A stretch of 60,524 nt of DNA, from NCBI GenBank assembly GCA_009909005.1, contig JAAAOG010000075.1:1-60524 (forward strand), given 5' to 3'. Positions 35,993-43,406 of the stretch are shown here, piece after piece. The DNA is from Alphaproteobacteria bacterium (GTDB lineage: Bacteria; Pseudomonadota; Alphaproteobacteria; DSM-16000; Inquilinaceae). The notes beneath the pieces were generated by a model. It did not search any database and was not told the DNA's origin. It saw only the letters and a program-made list of their open reading frames with translations. The position numbers and the translations under genes were made by a program. Numbering within the stretch: position 1 is the first letter of the stretch; every line of letters starts with the position of its first letter.

Positions 35993-36025
35993 GGTTCCTG
36001 TGTCTCCGTTCGACGGGGTGGGTGC

Positions 36026-36047
36026 GCGCGGTTGCCGCGCACGGCAA
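36026..36047 (-). promoter_or_regulatory. Mutually exclusive hairpins in the leuA leader
   Basis: GCGCGG-TTG-CCGCGC (36026-36040) and TTGCCG-CGCA-CGGCAA (36032-36047) are both perfect 6-bp stems that share bases, so only one can form. They lie 34-66 bases before the leuA ATG, downstream of the leucine-rich leader. There is no T-run, so the switch may act on translation or through Rho. Structural role is inferred. Confidence 0.4.
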
Positions 36048-36086
36048 GCGGTTTTCAGTCCCCTGAACGCGTGCCGCGGCCGCGGC

Positions 36087-36191
36087 TTACGACGCCCAGG
36101 GGCCGCTAAGTCGAAGGAGGAGGAGGGAGGGCAGGACGAAAGCAGGCGCACCACGCGGCGCGGTGCCGGCAGGCCGGCCCGGCAAACCCAT
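36087..36191 (-). CDS. Probable leucine-rich leader peptide of leuA
   Basis: 34-codon frame from ATG 36191 to TAA 36087, just upstream of leuA on its strand. It carries the run Ser-Leu-Leu-Leu-Leu-Arg-Leu (CTC CTC CTC CTT CGA CTT), the signature of transcription or translation attenuation controlled by charged tRNA-Leu. Between it and leuA lie two short overlapping hairpins. The start has no strong ribosome site, so the first codon is uncertain; the leucine run and position are the evidence. Confidence 0.6.
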   Translation of the reverse strand: MGLPGRPAGTAPRGAPAFVLPSLLLLRLSGPWAS

Positions 36192-36477
36192 CCGGGTGTC
36201 GTCGCGATCGCGTCTGTGCAGGAAGCTCTGCACGGCTTTCGGTCCCCTATCCGATCCGGGTACGCCAGTTGGGCGGCGCCCCGCGACCTCTCCCTGATAT
36301 GTCGAAAGCCGCGGCCCTGGCAACCGGTTTTTTAGAGCGATTTCAAGGAAAGCCGATGGTACTTGACATCACCGGCCCGCGCACAGCCATAAGGGGCTGG
36401 CAAGCGCCGGCGCTTTGCTGATAAGAAACAACGCGTTAATCTCGTGAACTCGCTTCCGGGAGCAGGAGACGCCGCCG
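36192..36477. other. Intergenic region between leuA leader and phyR
   Basis: About 285 bases with the divergent promoters of leuA and phyR. A search by eye for the EcfG motif (GGAAC-N16/17-CGTT), often found before phyR, gave no good match. Nothing else was recognised. Confidence 0.4.
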
Positions 36478-37350
36478 ATGACCGATCCCGCCGATCGTAT
36501 TCTTGCCCTGATGCCGCATCTGAGGCGGCATGCGCGGCTGCTCAGCGGCTCGCAGGATGTCGGCGATGAGTATGTCCGCCTCTGCCTGGAAGCCGTCCTG
36601 GAGGAACCCGAGCAGATCGCCGGCGAGGATTTGCGCAAATCCCTGTACCGCGTCTTCCACACCATCTGGACCGCCGTCAATGTCAAGCTCGACCCCGACT
36701 CGCCGTACAGGCACGCCGATCTCACCAGCCGGCTGGCGCACGGCTTGCTGGAACTGGCGCCGGTCGACCGGCGCGCCCTGCTGCTGACCGCGCTCGAAGG
36801 GTTCAGCCGGAAAGAAACGGCCGACATTCTCAATATCGACCTGGAGATTCTGGATGAGAGCCTGGCACGGGCGCGCGATCGCCTCTCGCACTGGACCGCG
36901 GCCGAGACGCTGATCATCGAGGATGAGGGCCTGGTGGCGATGGAGCTTGAGGCGATCCTCAAGGATATGGGGCACCATGTCGTCGGTACGGCCAGCCATG
37001 TCGGGGAAGCGGTCGACATCGCCATCGCGCGCAAACCGGGCCTGGTGCTGTCGGACATCGAACTGGAGGAATCCGAAAGCGGCATCGACGCCGTGCAGGA
37101 GATCCTGGGCAGCCTGGAGGTGCCGGTCATCTTCGTCACCGGCTATCCCGAGCGGCTGCTGAGCGGCGGCCGGACCGAGCCGGCCTTCGTGGTCGCCAAG
37201 CCCTTCGACCCCGAACGGCTGAAGGTCACCATCGCGCATGTGCTGGCGATGTACGATTCACCGGAGATCGCCACCGAGCACCGCGAGAAGCTGCTGGCCA
37301 AGCTGAAGGACCTGACCGGCAAGGATGTGCCGCGGCTCCAGCCCCTCTGA
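36478..37350 (+). CDS. phyR: General stress response regulator PhyR
   Basis: 290 residues. N-terminal sigma-factor-like domain of the EcfG type (residues 1-140: LPHLRRHARLLSG-like MPHLRRHARLLSGSQ, and REALLLTALEGFSRKETADIL region) fused to a C-terminal receiver. Receiver residues: Glu148/Asp149, phospho-acceptor Asp193 in LSDIELE, Thr221 and Lys241. When phosphorylated, PhyR binds the anti-sigma factor NepR and frees EcfG to start the general stress response. AGGAG precedes the ATG. Unusually, neither nepR nor an ecfG sigma gene is adjacent. A tail of about 20 residues beyond the receiver (LAKLKDLTGKDVPR) is somewhat long. Confidence 0.93.
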   Translation: MTDPADRILALMPHLRRHARLLSGSQDVGDEYVRLCLEAVLEEPEQIAGEDLRKSLYRVFHTIWTAVNVKLDPDSPYRHADLTSRLAHGLLELAPVDRRALLLTALEGFSRKETADILNIDLEILDESLARARDRLSHWTAAETLIIEDEGLVAMELEAILKDMGHHVVGTASHVGEAVDIAIARKPGLVLSDIELEESESGIDAVQEILGSLEVPVIFVTGYPERLLSGGRTEPAFVVAKPFDPERLKVTIAHVLAMYDSPEIATEHREKLLAKLKDLTGKDVPRLQPL

Positions 37351-37455
37351 TCGTCATGGCCAGCGTTGCGTCTTTCGGAACAGCGCCCCGACGTCCCTGG
37401 TTACCACCTTCGTTGTGTCGCCCTTGTGCGATGCGTCCGACGGACGGGAGCGCCG

Positions 37456-37842
37456 ATGACCTGCCAGATCCTTGTCGTGGACGACCAGTTTCTCCTTGCG
37501 GAAAGCCTGAGCGACCAGCTGCGGGCCGAGGGATATGCCGTGATCGGGCCCTTCAGCCGGGTCGGGCCGGCCCTGCGGGCGGCGGAGAGCGAGCCGATCG
37601 ACGCGGCGATCCTCGACATCGATATCGATGGCGAATCGGTCTGCCCCCTGGCCGACAGGCTGGCCGCGCGCGACATCCCCTTCGCCTTCTTTTCGGCCCA
37701 TGCCGGCGCCGGCGACTTGCCGCGACGGCACCGGGCCGTGCCGCGCTTCCGCAAACCCTGCGACTTCCTCCAGATCGGCCGGGCCATGGCAACGCTGATC
37801 GGCCGGCAGCAATCCGCGGCCGACCTCGCAGCGAAAGAATGA
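37456..37842 (+). CDS. Single-domain response regulator
   Basis: 128-residue receiver domain only. The acid pocket is Asp9/Asp10 (LVVDDQ), the phospho-acceptor is Asp54 (AILDIDIDG), Ser80 replaces the usual Thr, and Lys100 is in FRKPCD. With no output domain it probably relays phosphate, as single-domain regulators do in general stress networks. The ATG at 37456 has GGGAG upstream. It lies between phyR and the HWE kinase, all on the same strand. Confidence 0.9.
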   Translation: MTCQILVVDDQFLLAESLSDQLRAEGYAVIGPFSRVGPALRAAESEPIDAAILDIDIDGESVCPLADRLAARDIPFAFFSAHAGAGDLPRRHRAVPRFRKPCDFLQIGRAMATLIGRQQSAADLAAKE

Positions 37843-37876
37843 CCATGACAGAGAAACACCGTCCCGGGTTACGGCC

Positions 37877-38878
37877 ATGACGCTGGATGACCTGTACCGC
37901 CATCTGCGCAAGTCGCACATCCTTGCCCAGGGTATCGTCGATACCGTCCGGGCGCCGCTGATGGTGCTCGACGGGGCGCTCCGGGTCGTCACCGCCAATC
38001 CCAGCTATTACGAAACCTTCAACACCGACAGCGAAAACACGGTCGAGCGCAGCTTGTTCGAGATCGACGGCGGCCGCTGGGATATCCCCGACCTGCGCGA
38101 CCTGCTGGTGAAGACGCTGCCGCGCGCCGCGGCGATCGAAGGCTTCGAGGTCGAGGAGGAGGTGCCGGACGTCGGGCCGCGAACCCTGGTGGTCAATGCC
38201 CGGCGGATCGTCGGCACCGGCGGCAGCGAGATCAGAATCCTGCTGTCGATCCAGGACCTGACCGGGGAACGGCGCGCCCGGGAGCAGAAGGAGCGGCTGG
38301 TCGAGGACCTCAACCACCGGCTGCGCAACGTGTTGACCCTGGTGCAATCGCTGGCCATGCAGACGGCGACCCGGGACCGGACGGCGGAGGAATACCGCGA
38401 CGCCCTGCTCGGCCGCCTCAACGCCCTGGCCCGCTCGCAGGGATTGCTGGCCGAGGGCGATGGCGGCGACAGCATCGACCTGCAGCGGCTGGCGACGGAT
38501 ATCCTGCGGCCGCATATGGGCAGCCGCTCCGAGGCTGTCTCCATCGCGGGAGAGTCGGTTCATCTGCCTCACAAGAAGAGCGTGACGCTGGGACTGGTGC
38601 TCCATGAATTGTCGACCAATGCCGCCAAATACGGCGCCCTGGCGGTGCCCGAGGGCACGGTGCGGCTGAGCTGGTCGGTCATGCGGGTGGCGGAGGGTCG
38701 GCGCGTCACGCTGGAATGGCGCGAAATGACCGATGCCCGCGAGGACCGGGCCGAGTATGAGGAGGGCTTCGGCATGCGGTTCATCCGCAATGCCGTCAAG
38801 CACGATCTGGACGGCACGGCGGAGATCGGGCTTGAACCCGATGGCCTTTCCTGCCGCCTCGACGTCCCCATCGACTAA
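37877..38878 (+). CDS. PAS-HWE histidine kinase
   Basis: 333 residues, cytosolic. Residues 15-130 form a PAS domain (APLMVLDGALRVVTANPSYY); the kinase core has phospho-accepting His147 in EDLNHRLRNVLTLVQSLA, the HWE/HisKA_2 box, and the ATP-binding domain with LHELSTNAAKYGAL. These kinases feed phosphate to PhyR in alphaproteobacterial general stress response (for example PhyK/PhyT types). Its place downstream of phyR and a receiver protein supports that role. The input signal is unknown. Confidence 0.92.
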   Translation: MTLDDLYRHLRKSHILAQGIVDTVRAPLMVLDGALRVVTANPSYYETFNTDSENTVERSLFEIDGGRWDIPDLRDLLVKTLPRAAAIEGFEVEEEVPDVGPRTLVVNARRIVGTGGSEIRILLSIQDLTGERRAREQKERLVEDLNHRLRNVLTLVQSLAMQTATRDRTAEEYRDALLGRLNALARSQGLLAEGDGGDSIDLQRLATDILRPHMGSRSEAVSIAGESVHLPHKKSVTLGLVLHELSTNAAKYGALAVPEGTVRLSWSVMRVAEGRRVTLEWREMTDAREDRAEYEEGFGMRFIRNAVKHDLDGTAEIGLEPDGLSCRLDVPID

Positions 38879-39114
38879 CCAACACGGCCACGCTTCCCGT
38901 ATTTATCGAATATTTTAAGTGTGTTCGATCTATTGAGAGTCCCTTCCTATCCGACTCGCACAAAAGCTGCGATGGTGCCATAATCCGGGACGAATCGCGA
39001 AGGCTGCGGGTCAAGACGCGCCGGAAGCACGCAACAGGGCAATCGGTGGTCACCGGGCGTCGAGTCGCAGCCCGGAGCACGCCGCCGGCATGCTTTTCAA
39101 CGGGAGGTTCAACA

Positions 39115-40647
39115 ATGACAGGGAACAGGCTTGTCGGCCTGCTACTGGCGGCACTGACGTCCGGCATGATCGCCTTGGCCGGCCCGGCCGGCCCGGCCGC
39201 CGCTTTCGAGGGCGAGGCGCCGCAGATCGACAGCAACCGGGTGCTGAGCCAGCTGCCCACCGGCCAGCGCTGGATCGACCATCTGGAAAACGACCTGATG
39301 CGCTTCTGGGCGATGGAGACCGCGCTCGGCGACCCGATCGGCCATTTCCCGACCTATCGCTGCAATGACGGCAGCCTGTTCGAACCCGCCGCGCCGTGCC
39401 CGGAACTGGAAAACCCGATTCCCGGCATTGTCTGGCTCGACCGGGAGTTCACCCGCTCCGCCTCCCGCCAGGTCTACGGCTACGGCATCGCCTTTCACAT
39501 GACCGGCAATCCGGACTATCTGGACTATGCGCGGGCCGGGGTCGATTACATCGTCACCACGCTGCTCGACGATCAGGGCAATGGCGGCGCCTATTCCTAT
39601 CTCCTCGGCGAGGACCGCGCGCCGTCGCCGGCGCGGCTGGAGCGGCGCAGCCAGGATCTCGCCTATGCCCTGACCGGGCTCGGCTTCTATTACTACCTGA
39701 CGCGCGATCCCGAGATCCTGCCCTATATCGTCACCGTCAAGGACTATATCTTCGAGACCTATTACGAAGACTATCTGGAACTGATGCGCTGGGTGATCGA
39801 ACCCTCGCCCGACGGCGACCAGCCGGACCAGATCGAGCTCGTCGCCTATCTCGACCAGATCTACGCCTATATGCTGTGGCTGACCCCGGCGCTGCCGGCC
39901 GACCTGCGGGCCGAGTGGGAGGGCGACCTCCACACCATGGCCAGCGACATCATGCAGCGCTTCTACAGCCCGCGGGTCGGGCTGTTCTGGGGAGCGGTGA
40001 CCGACCCCTCCGGGATGCGGCTGGAAACCGACCACGTCGATTTCGGCCATTCGGTCAAGACCATGTGGATGATCTACACCATCGGGCGGATGACCGGCGA
40101 TCTCGCCATGGTCGAGTTCGGCCGCAACAATGCCGCGGCGATCCTCGAGCGCGCCTATCTGGAGGAGACCGGCAGCTGGGCGCGGCGGCCGCTGCTTGAC
40201 GGCACCATCGACGAGGACAAGGAATGGTGGATCCTGGCCGAGCTCGATCAGGTCGCCGCCACCCTGGCGCTGATCGATCCGGCCTATGCCCGCTACCTGC
40301 CGCAGACCTATGACTATTGGTTCGAGTACATGCTCGACCACGATCATGGCGGCATCTGGCACTGGGTCGAGGCCGAGACCAACGAGCCGGGTCTTCGCTT
40401 CCCCAAGCAGCATTCCTGGAAGAACGCCCTGCACAGCTTCGAGCACGCGCTGATCGGCTATCTCACCGGCCAGCAGCTGCACGGCCTTGCGGTCACCTTG
40501 CATTTCGCCTTTGTCACCGAGCCCGACCTGGACGACCCGGCGGTCCGCCGCACCATCAACCCCTATGTCTATCGCGGGATGATCGACCGCGACCGCTCGG
40601 GACCGGGTGAGAGCAGCTATGTCGTCACCTTCAGCCGCATCCATTGA
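39115..40647 (+). CDS. Secreted AGE-family (N-acylglucosamine 2-epimerase fold) protein
   Basis: 510 residues from the ATG at 39115, which follows GGGAGG. Signal peptide with cleavage near residue 30 (AAA-F). The rest is a repeated alpha-helical pattern of an (alpha/alpha)6 barrel: YGYGIAFHMTGNPDYLDYA, RRSQDLAYALTGLGFYYYL, VDFGHSVKTMWMIYTIG and HSWKNALHSFEHALIGYL. These match the N-acylglucosamine 2-epimerase / mannose isomerase fold, with histidines in HSWKN and FEHAL as likely catalytic residues. Export to the periplasm is unusual for this fold. Substrate unknown; a sugar epimerase/isomerase or glycoside-degrading role is possible. Confidence 0.8.
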   Translation: MTGNRLVGLLLAALTSGMIALAGPAGPAAAFEGEAPQIDSNRVLSQLPTGQRWIDHLENDLMRFWAMETALGDPIGHFPTYRCNDGSLFEPAAPCPELENPIPGIVWLDREFTRSASRQVYGYGIAFHMTGNPDYLDYARAGVDYIVTTLLDDQGNGGAYSYLLGEDRAPSPARLERRSQDLAYALTGLGFYYYLTRDPEILPYIVTVKDYIFETYYEDYLELMRWVIEPSPDGDQPDQIELVAYLDQIYAYMLWLTPALPADLRAEWEGDLHTMASDIMQRFYSPRVGLFWGAVTDPSGMRLETDHVDFGHSVKTMWMIYTIGRMTGDLAMVEFGRNNAAAILERAYLEETGSWARRPLLDGTIDEDKEWWILAELDQVAATLALIDPAYARYLPQTYDYWFEYMLDHDHGGIWHWVEAETNEPGLRFPKQHSWKNALHSFEHALIGYLTGQQLHGLAVTLHFAFVTEPDLDDPAVRRTINPYVYRGMIDRDRSGPGESSYVVTFSRIH

Positions 40648-40672
40648 CGAACCCAGAACAGGGAGAGCGCTC

Positions 40673-41302
40673 ATGACCGCCGATCAGCCGCTGGCCGGGA
40701 AGAAGGTCGCCGTCCTCGTCGAGACCGAATACATCGCCGACGAGATCGAGGGCTATCTCACCCGCTTCGCCGCCCTGGGTGCCGAGGTGCACCTGATGGC
40801 GCATCTCTGGGGCAAGGAGAGGCTGCACCTGGTCTGCGACATCGACAGCCCCGACCGCCCGGTCTCGTCCCTGCACACGCTCTGGGTCGATCGGGAGGTG
40901 GCCGACGCCCGGGCCGAGGACTACGCCATCATCATCCAGTCGGCCAATTACACCGCCGTGCGGCTGCGCGAGATCCCGCCGATGCACAGCCTCGGCAGCC
41001 CGGAGGAGGTGACGAAGCCGCCGGCGGTGCGCTTCTTCGCCGAGGCCATGCGCAACACGCGCATCGTCAAGGGCGCCATGTGCCATGGCCTGTGGATCCT
41101 CACCCCGCATCCCGAGCTGATGAAGGGCCGCAAGGTGATCTGCCACACCGTGGTTTTGGCCGACATCATCAATGCCGGCGCGACCTTCGTGCCGGACAAG
41201 AGCGAAGTGGTGGTCGACGACGACCTGGTCACCGCCCGCTCCTTCGCCAATTTCGACGCCTATTTCGACACGCTGGTCCGCGTCGCCCTCGCCAAGGCGT
41301 AA
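40673..41302 (+). CDS. DJ-1/PfpI family protein
   Basis: 209 residues from the ATG at 40673. The fold is indicated by KKVAVLVETEYIADEIEGYL at the N-terminus and the nucleophile elbow cysteine in KGAMCHGLWIL near residue 144, followed by a histidine, as in DJ-1/PfpI proteases, chaperones and glyoxalases. Ribosome site GGGAGAG. It is 25 bases after the secreted AGE-family gene and likely in the same unit. The exact activity cannot be told. Confidence 0.85.
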   Translation: MTADQPLAGKKVAVLVETEYIADEIEGYLTRFAALGAEVHLMAHLWGKERLHLVCDIDSPDRPVSSLHTLWVDREVADARAEDYAIIIQSANYTAVRLREIPPMHSLGSPEEVTKPPAVRFFAEAMRNTRIVKGAMCHGLWILTPHPELMKGRKVICHTVVLADIINAGATFVPDKSEVVVDDDLVTARSFANFDAYFDTLVRVALAKA

Positions 41303-41317
41303 CACGCAAAGCACAAC

Positions 41318-41346
41318 GGGCCGCCCGCCCGCCCGGCCGGCGGCCC
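41318..41346. terminator. Hairpin after the DJ-1/PfpI gene
   Basis: GGGCCGCC (41318-41325) pairs with GGCGGCCC (41339-41346) over 13 bases, 16 bases after the stop. No T-run. Probably ends the AGE/DJ-1 transcription unit and marks the left edge of the defence island. Confidence 0.4.
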
Positions 41347-41510
41347 GCTGCGCCAAGTCAAGCGACACCGCTGACGGCCCTTCTCCCGAGAGTGCCGACC
41401 TACCACCCGCCGCAAGAAAGCTCGCGGCGGGTGCCATTGCCAACGCAAACCATTGCTTCCGATCGCCCCTATCCGTCCTCGCGATCGCCCTTGCCCCGTG
41501 CGGCGAAAGA

Positions 41511-41549
41511 AGGCCATAATCGCCGCAGATCATGCGGTGATTATGGCCT
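41511..41549. promoter_or_regulatory. Long inverted repeat over the fic start codon
   Basis: AGGCCATAATCGCCGC (41511-41526) and GCGGTGATTATGGCCT (41534-41549) are inverted copies with one mismatch, separated by 7 bases. The right arm contains the ATG of the Fic gene (41543). Either a repressor operator, perhaps for the Fic protein's own C-terminal DNA-binding-like region, or an mRNA hairpin that hides the start codon. Confidence 0.7.
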
Positions 41550-42676
41550 GGATCCACGAACATAAAGACTGGCCGCAATTCTTTTGGGATGATGCGGCCC
41601 TCTCTCCCGTCCTTGCCGATCTCGGACGCCGACAGGGCCGGCTGCTCGGGCGCATGGAGGCGCTTGGTTTCGAGCTGCGTCGAGAGGCGAGCCTTCAGAT
41701 GCTCACCGCCGATGTCGTCAAATCGTCGGCGATCGAGAACGAGTTCCTGAACCCGGAGGAAGTCCGATCCTCGATCGCCCGCCGGCTGGGGATCGATATC
41801 GGCGGCCTGGTCCCGGTCGGGCGCGAGGTGGACGGCGTGGTGGAGATGATGCTCGACGCGACCCAGAACCACGCCACGCCCCTCACGGCCGAACGCCTGT
41901 TCGACTGGCACGCCGCGCTGTTCCCTACGGCGCGCAGCGGCATGCACCGGATCACCGTCGGCGGGTGGCGGCCGGACGCCGCCGGCCCGATGCAGGTGGT
42001 CTCGGGTCCGATCGGCAAGGAGAAAGTTCACTTCGAAGCCCCTGCAGCCTCGCGGCTCGACGATGAGATGGCCGTATTCCTGACCTGGTTCGAAGCCGGC
42101 CCGGATATCGACCCGATCCTCAAGGCCGGGGTCGCGCATCTGTGGTTCGTCACCATCCATCCGTTTGAGGACGGCAATGGCCGCATCGCCCGGGCGATCG
42201 CCGACATGGCCCTGGCCCGGGGCGATGGCACAAAGGAGCGCTTCTACAGCATGTCGGCGCAGATCGAAGCCGAGCGGAAGGCCTATTACCGCCATCTCGA
42301 ACGCCAACAGCGCGCCTCGGTCGACATCACCGACTGGCTGGCCTGGTTTCTCGGCTGTCTGGGCAGGGCGATCGACAACGCCGAAGCTGCCCTGGCCGCC
42401 GTCCTGTTCAAAGCGCGCTTCTGGGACAAGGCGAACCGTCAGCCCCTCAACGACCGGCAACGCCGGGCGCTCAACCGGATGCTCGACGGCTTCAAAGGCG
42501 ACATGACAAATGCGAAATACGCCAAGATCGCCAAATGCTCAGCCGATACGGCGCTCAGGGATATCCGAGACCTGTCAGCCGAGGGGCTTCTCATCCAGAA
42601 CCCCGCCGCCGGCCGCAGCACCAGCTATCGCCTGCCGAGAGCGGAGGAGTTGGGCCGGGCGGGGGAGGCGAGCTGA
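41543..42676 (+). CDS. Fic family protein with DUF4172 and built-in inhibitory helix
   Basis: 377 residues. N-terminal DUF4172 (WIHEHKDWPQFFWDDAAL at 3-20). The class II inhibitory motif (S/T)xxxE(G/N) is SSAIEN at 61-66. The Fic catalytic loop HPFEDGNGRIAR is at 206-217, complete. The C-terminal region (about 320-370) has a winged-helix look (YAKIAKCSADTALRDIRDLSAEGLL). Fic enzymes transfer AMP to target proteins; the inhibitory helix keeps the enzyme off until triggered. It opens the defence island and converges on the CBASS genes with 7 bases between stops. The start is embedded in an inverted repeat. Confidence 0.93.
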   Translation: MAWIHEHKDWPQFFWDDAALSPVLADLGRRQGRLLGRMEALGFELRREASLQMLTADVVKSSAIENEFLNPEEVRSSIARRLGIDIGGLVPVGREVDGVVEMMLDATQNHATPLTAERLFDWHAALFPTARSGMHRITVGGWRPDAAGPMQVVSGPIGKEKVHFEAPAASRLDDEMAVFLTWFEAGPDIDPILKAGVAHLWFVTIHPFEDGNGRIARAIADMALARGDGTKERFYSMSAQIEAERKAYYRHLERQQRASVDITDWLAWFLGCLGRAIDNAEAALAAVLFKARFWDKANRQPLNDRQRRALNRMLDGFKGDMTNAKYAKIAKCSADTALRDIRDLSAEGLLIQNPAAGRSTSYRLPRAEELGRAGEAS

Positions 42677-42683
42677 TGCGTAA

Positions 42684-43406
42684 TCACCTTTTCGAGCGAG
42701 ACGTTCGCTGCGCTTGCCCTTTTGAGGCCTCTGGTTCGCTATACCCCTTAATACGCTGCATCATGCGCTCCAAAAGAAAAGCGGGAATCTGCTCCTTTAA
42801 ATCAAGCATAAATTGATGATGGCAATGGCGGAGTTTCTTTCCGCTTCCGCACGGGCAAATATTATGGCCCTTTATCTTTTTATGTCGCAGCAGGCAAACA
42901 TAAGGGGATACATCCTCCTGATCACCTAATTTTAGTATCCGACGGTATGCATCTATTATCCCATCTTTTCCGTGTCTCCTTTCACCAAATACCCATTGTC
43001 CTTTCAATTCAAAAAGAGACTGGCTTACAAAGTAAGAATTCAACGGCCCATCAACAAAAGACTGGAAATTAGCGCAATCAGTCGTCCATAGCCACTCTTC
43101 CCATATACAAATACAGCATTGCCCACTCGCAGAATAGATATGTCGGTCAGGGTCTCTTGGTATACGTTTCGCTGTTTCCCAGACGAGAGGCTCTACGAAT
43201 GGAAAACCCCATTCAATGACGATGAGGATTTCAAAAAAATCAAATGGCCCCTCAGGGCCACTGCATACAAACTGCCCTTTTAGAGCAAAGCCCTTTTCAA
43301 GGCTGCGAACCTCTAGCCTGTGTGGGCGGTCCTGTAGAGCTTCATCAATTTCGGTCAGAAAGCCCGTCTGATTCGTTGCGTCTAGCGGATCTGCAAGCCC
43401 GACCAC
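42684..43406 (-). CDS. CBASS-type E2-like protein with C-terminal SEC-C zinc motif
   Basis: 240 residues, GTG start at 43406 overlapping the CD-NTase stop by 25 bases. The first 160 residues look like the E2-like conjugating domain of short type II CBASS: HIYSASGQCCICIWEEW with candidate catalytic cysteines 97, 98 and 100, then a downstream pattern WVFGERRHG. The C-terminus adds a SEC-C metal-binding motif CPCGSGKKLRHCH (Cys184, Cys186, Cys195, His196). E2-only CBASS proteins form a thioester and regulate or attach the CD-NTase. Low GC compared with the core genome. There is no E1 or JAB gene. SEC-C fusion is the odd feature; the E2 call rests on motif shape and context. Confidence 0.75.
   Translation of the reverse strand: MVGLADPLDATNQTGFLTEIDEALQDRPHRLEVRSLEKGFALKGQFVCSGPEGPFDFFEILIVIEWGFPFVEPLVWETAKRIPRDPDRHIYSASGQCCICIWEEWLWTTDCANFQSFVDGPLNSYFVSQSLFELKGQWVFGERRHGKDGIIDAYRRILKLGDQEDVSPYVCLLRHKKIKGHNICPCGSGKKLRHCHHQFMLDLKEQIPAFLLERMMQRIKGYSEPEASKGQAQRTSRSKR

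Noticed and set aside
34448-36109. 553-codon open frame on the plus strand opposite leuA
   Set aside because: It is a GC-skew shadow of leuA; the opposite strand encodes a complete enzyme with all motifs, and this frame shows no domain.
36300-36477. EcfG-type promoter before phyR
   Set aside because: No GGAAC paired with CGTT at 16-17 bases was found; a lone CGTT near 36433 is not enough.
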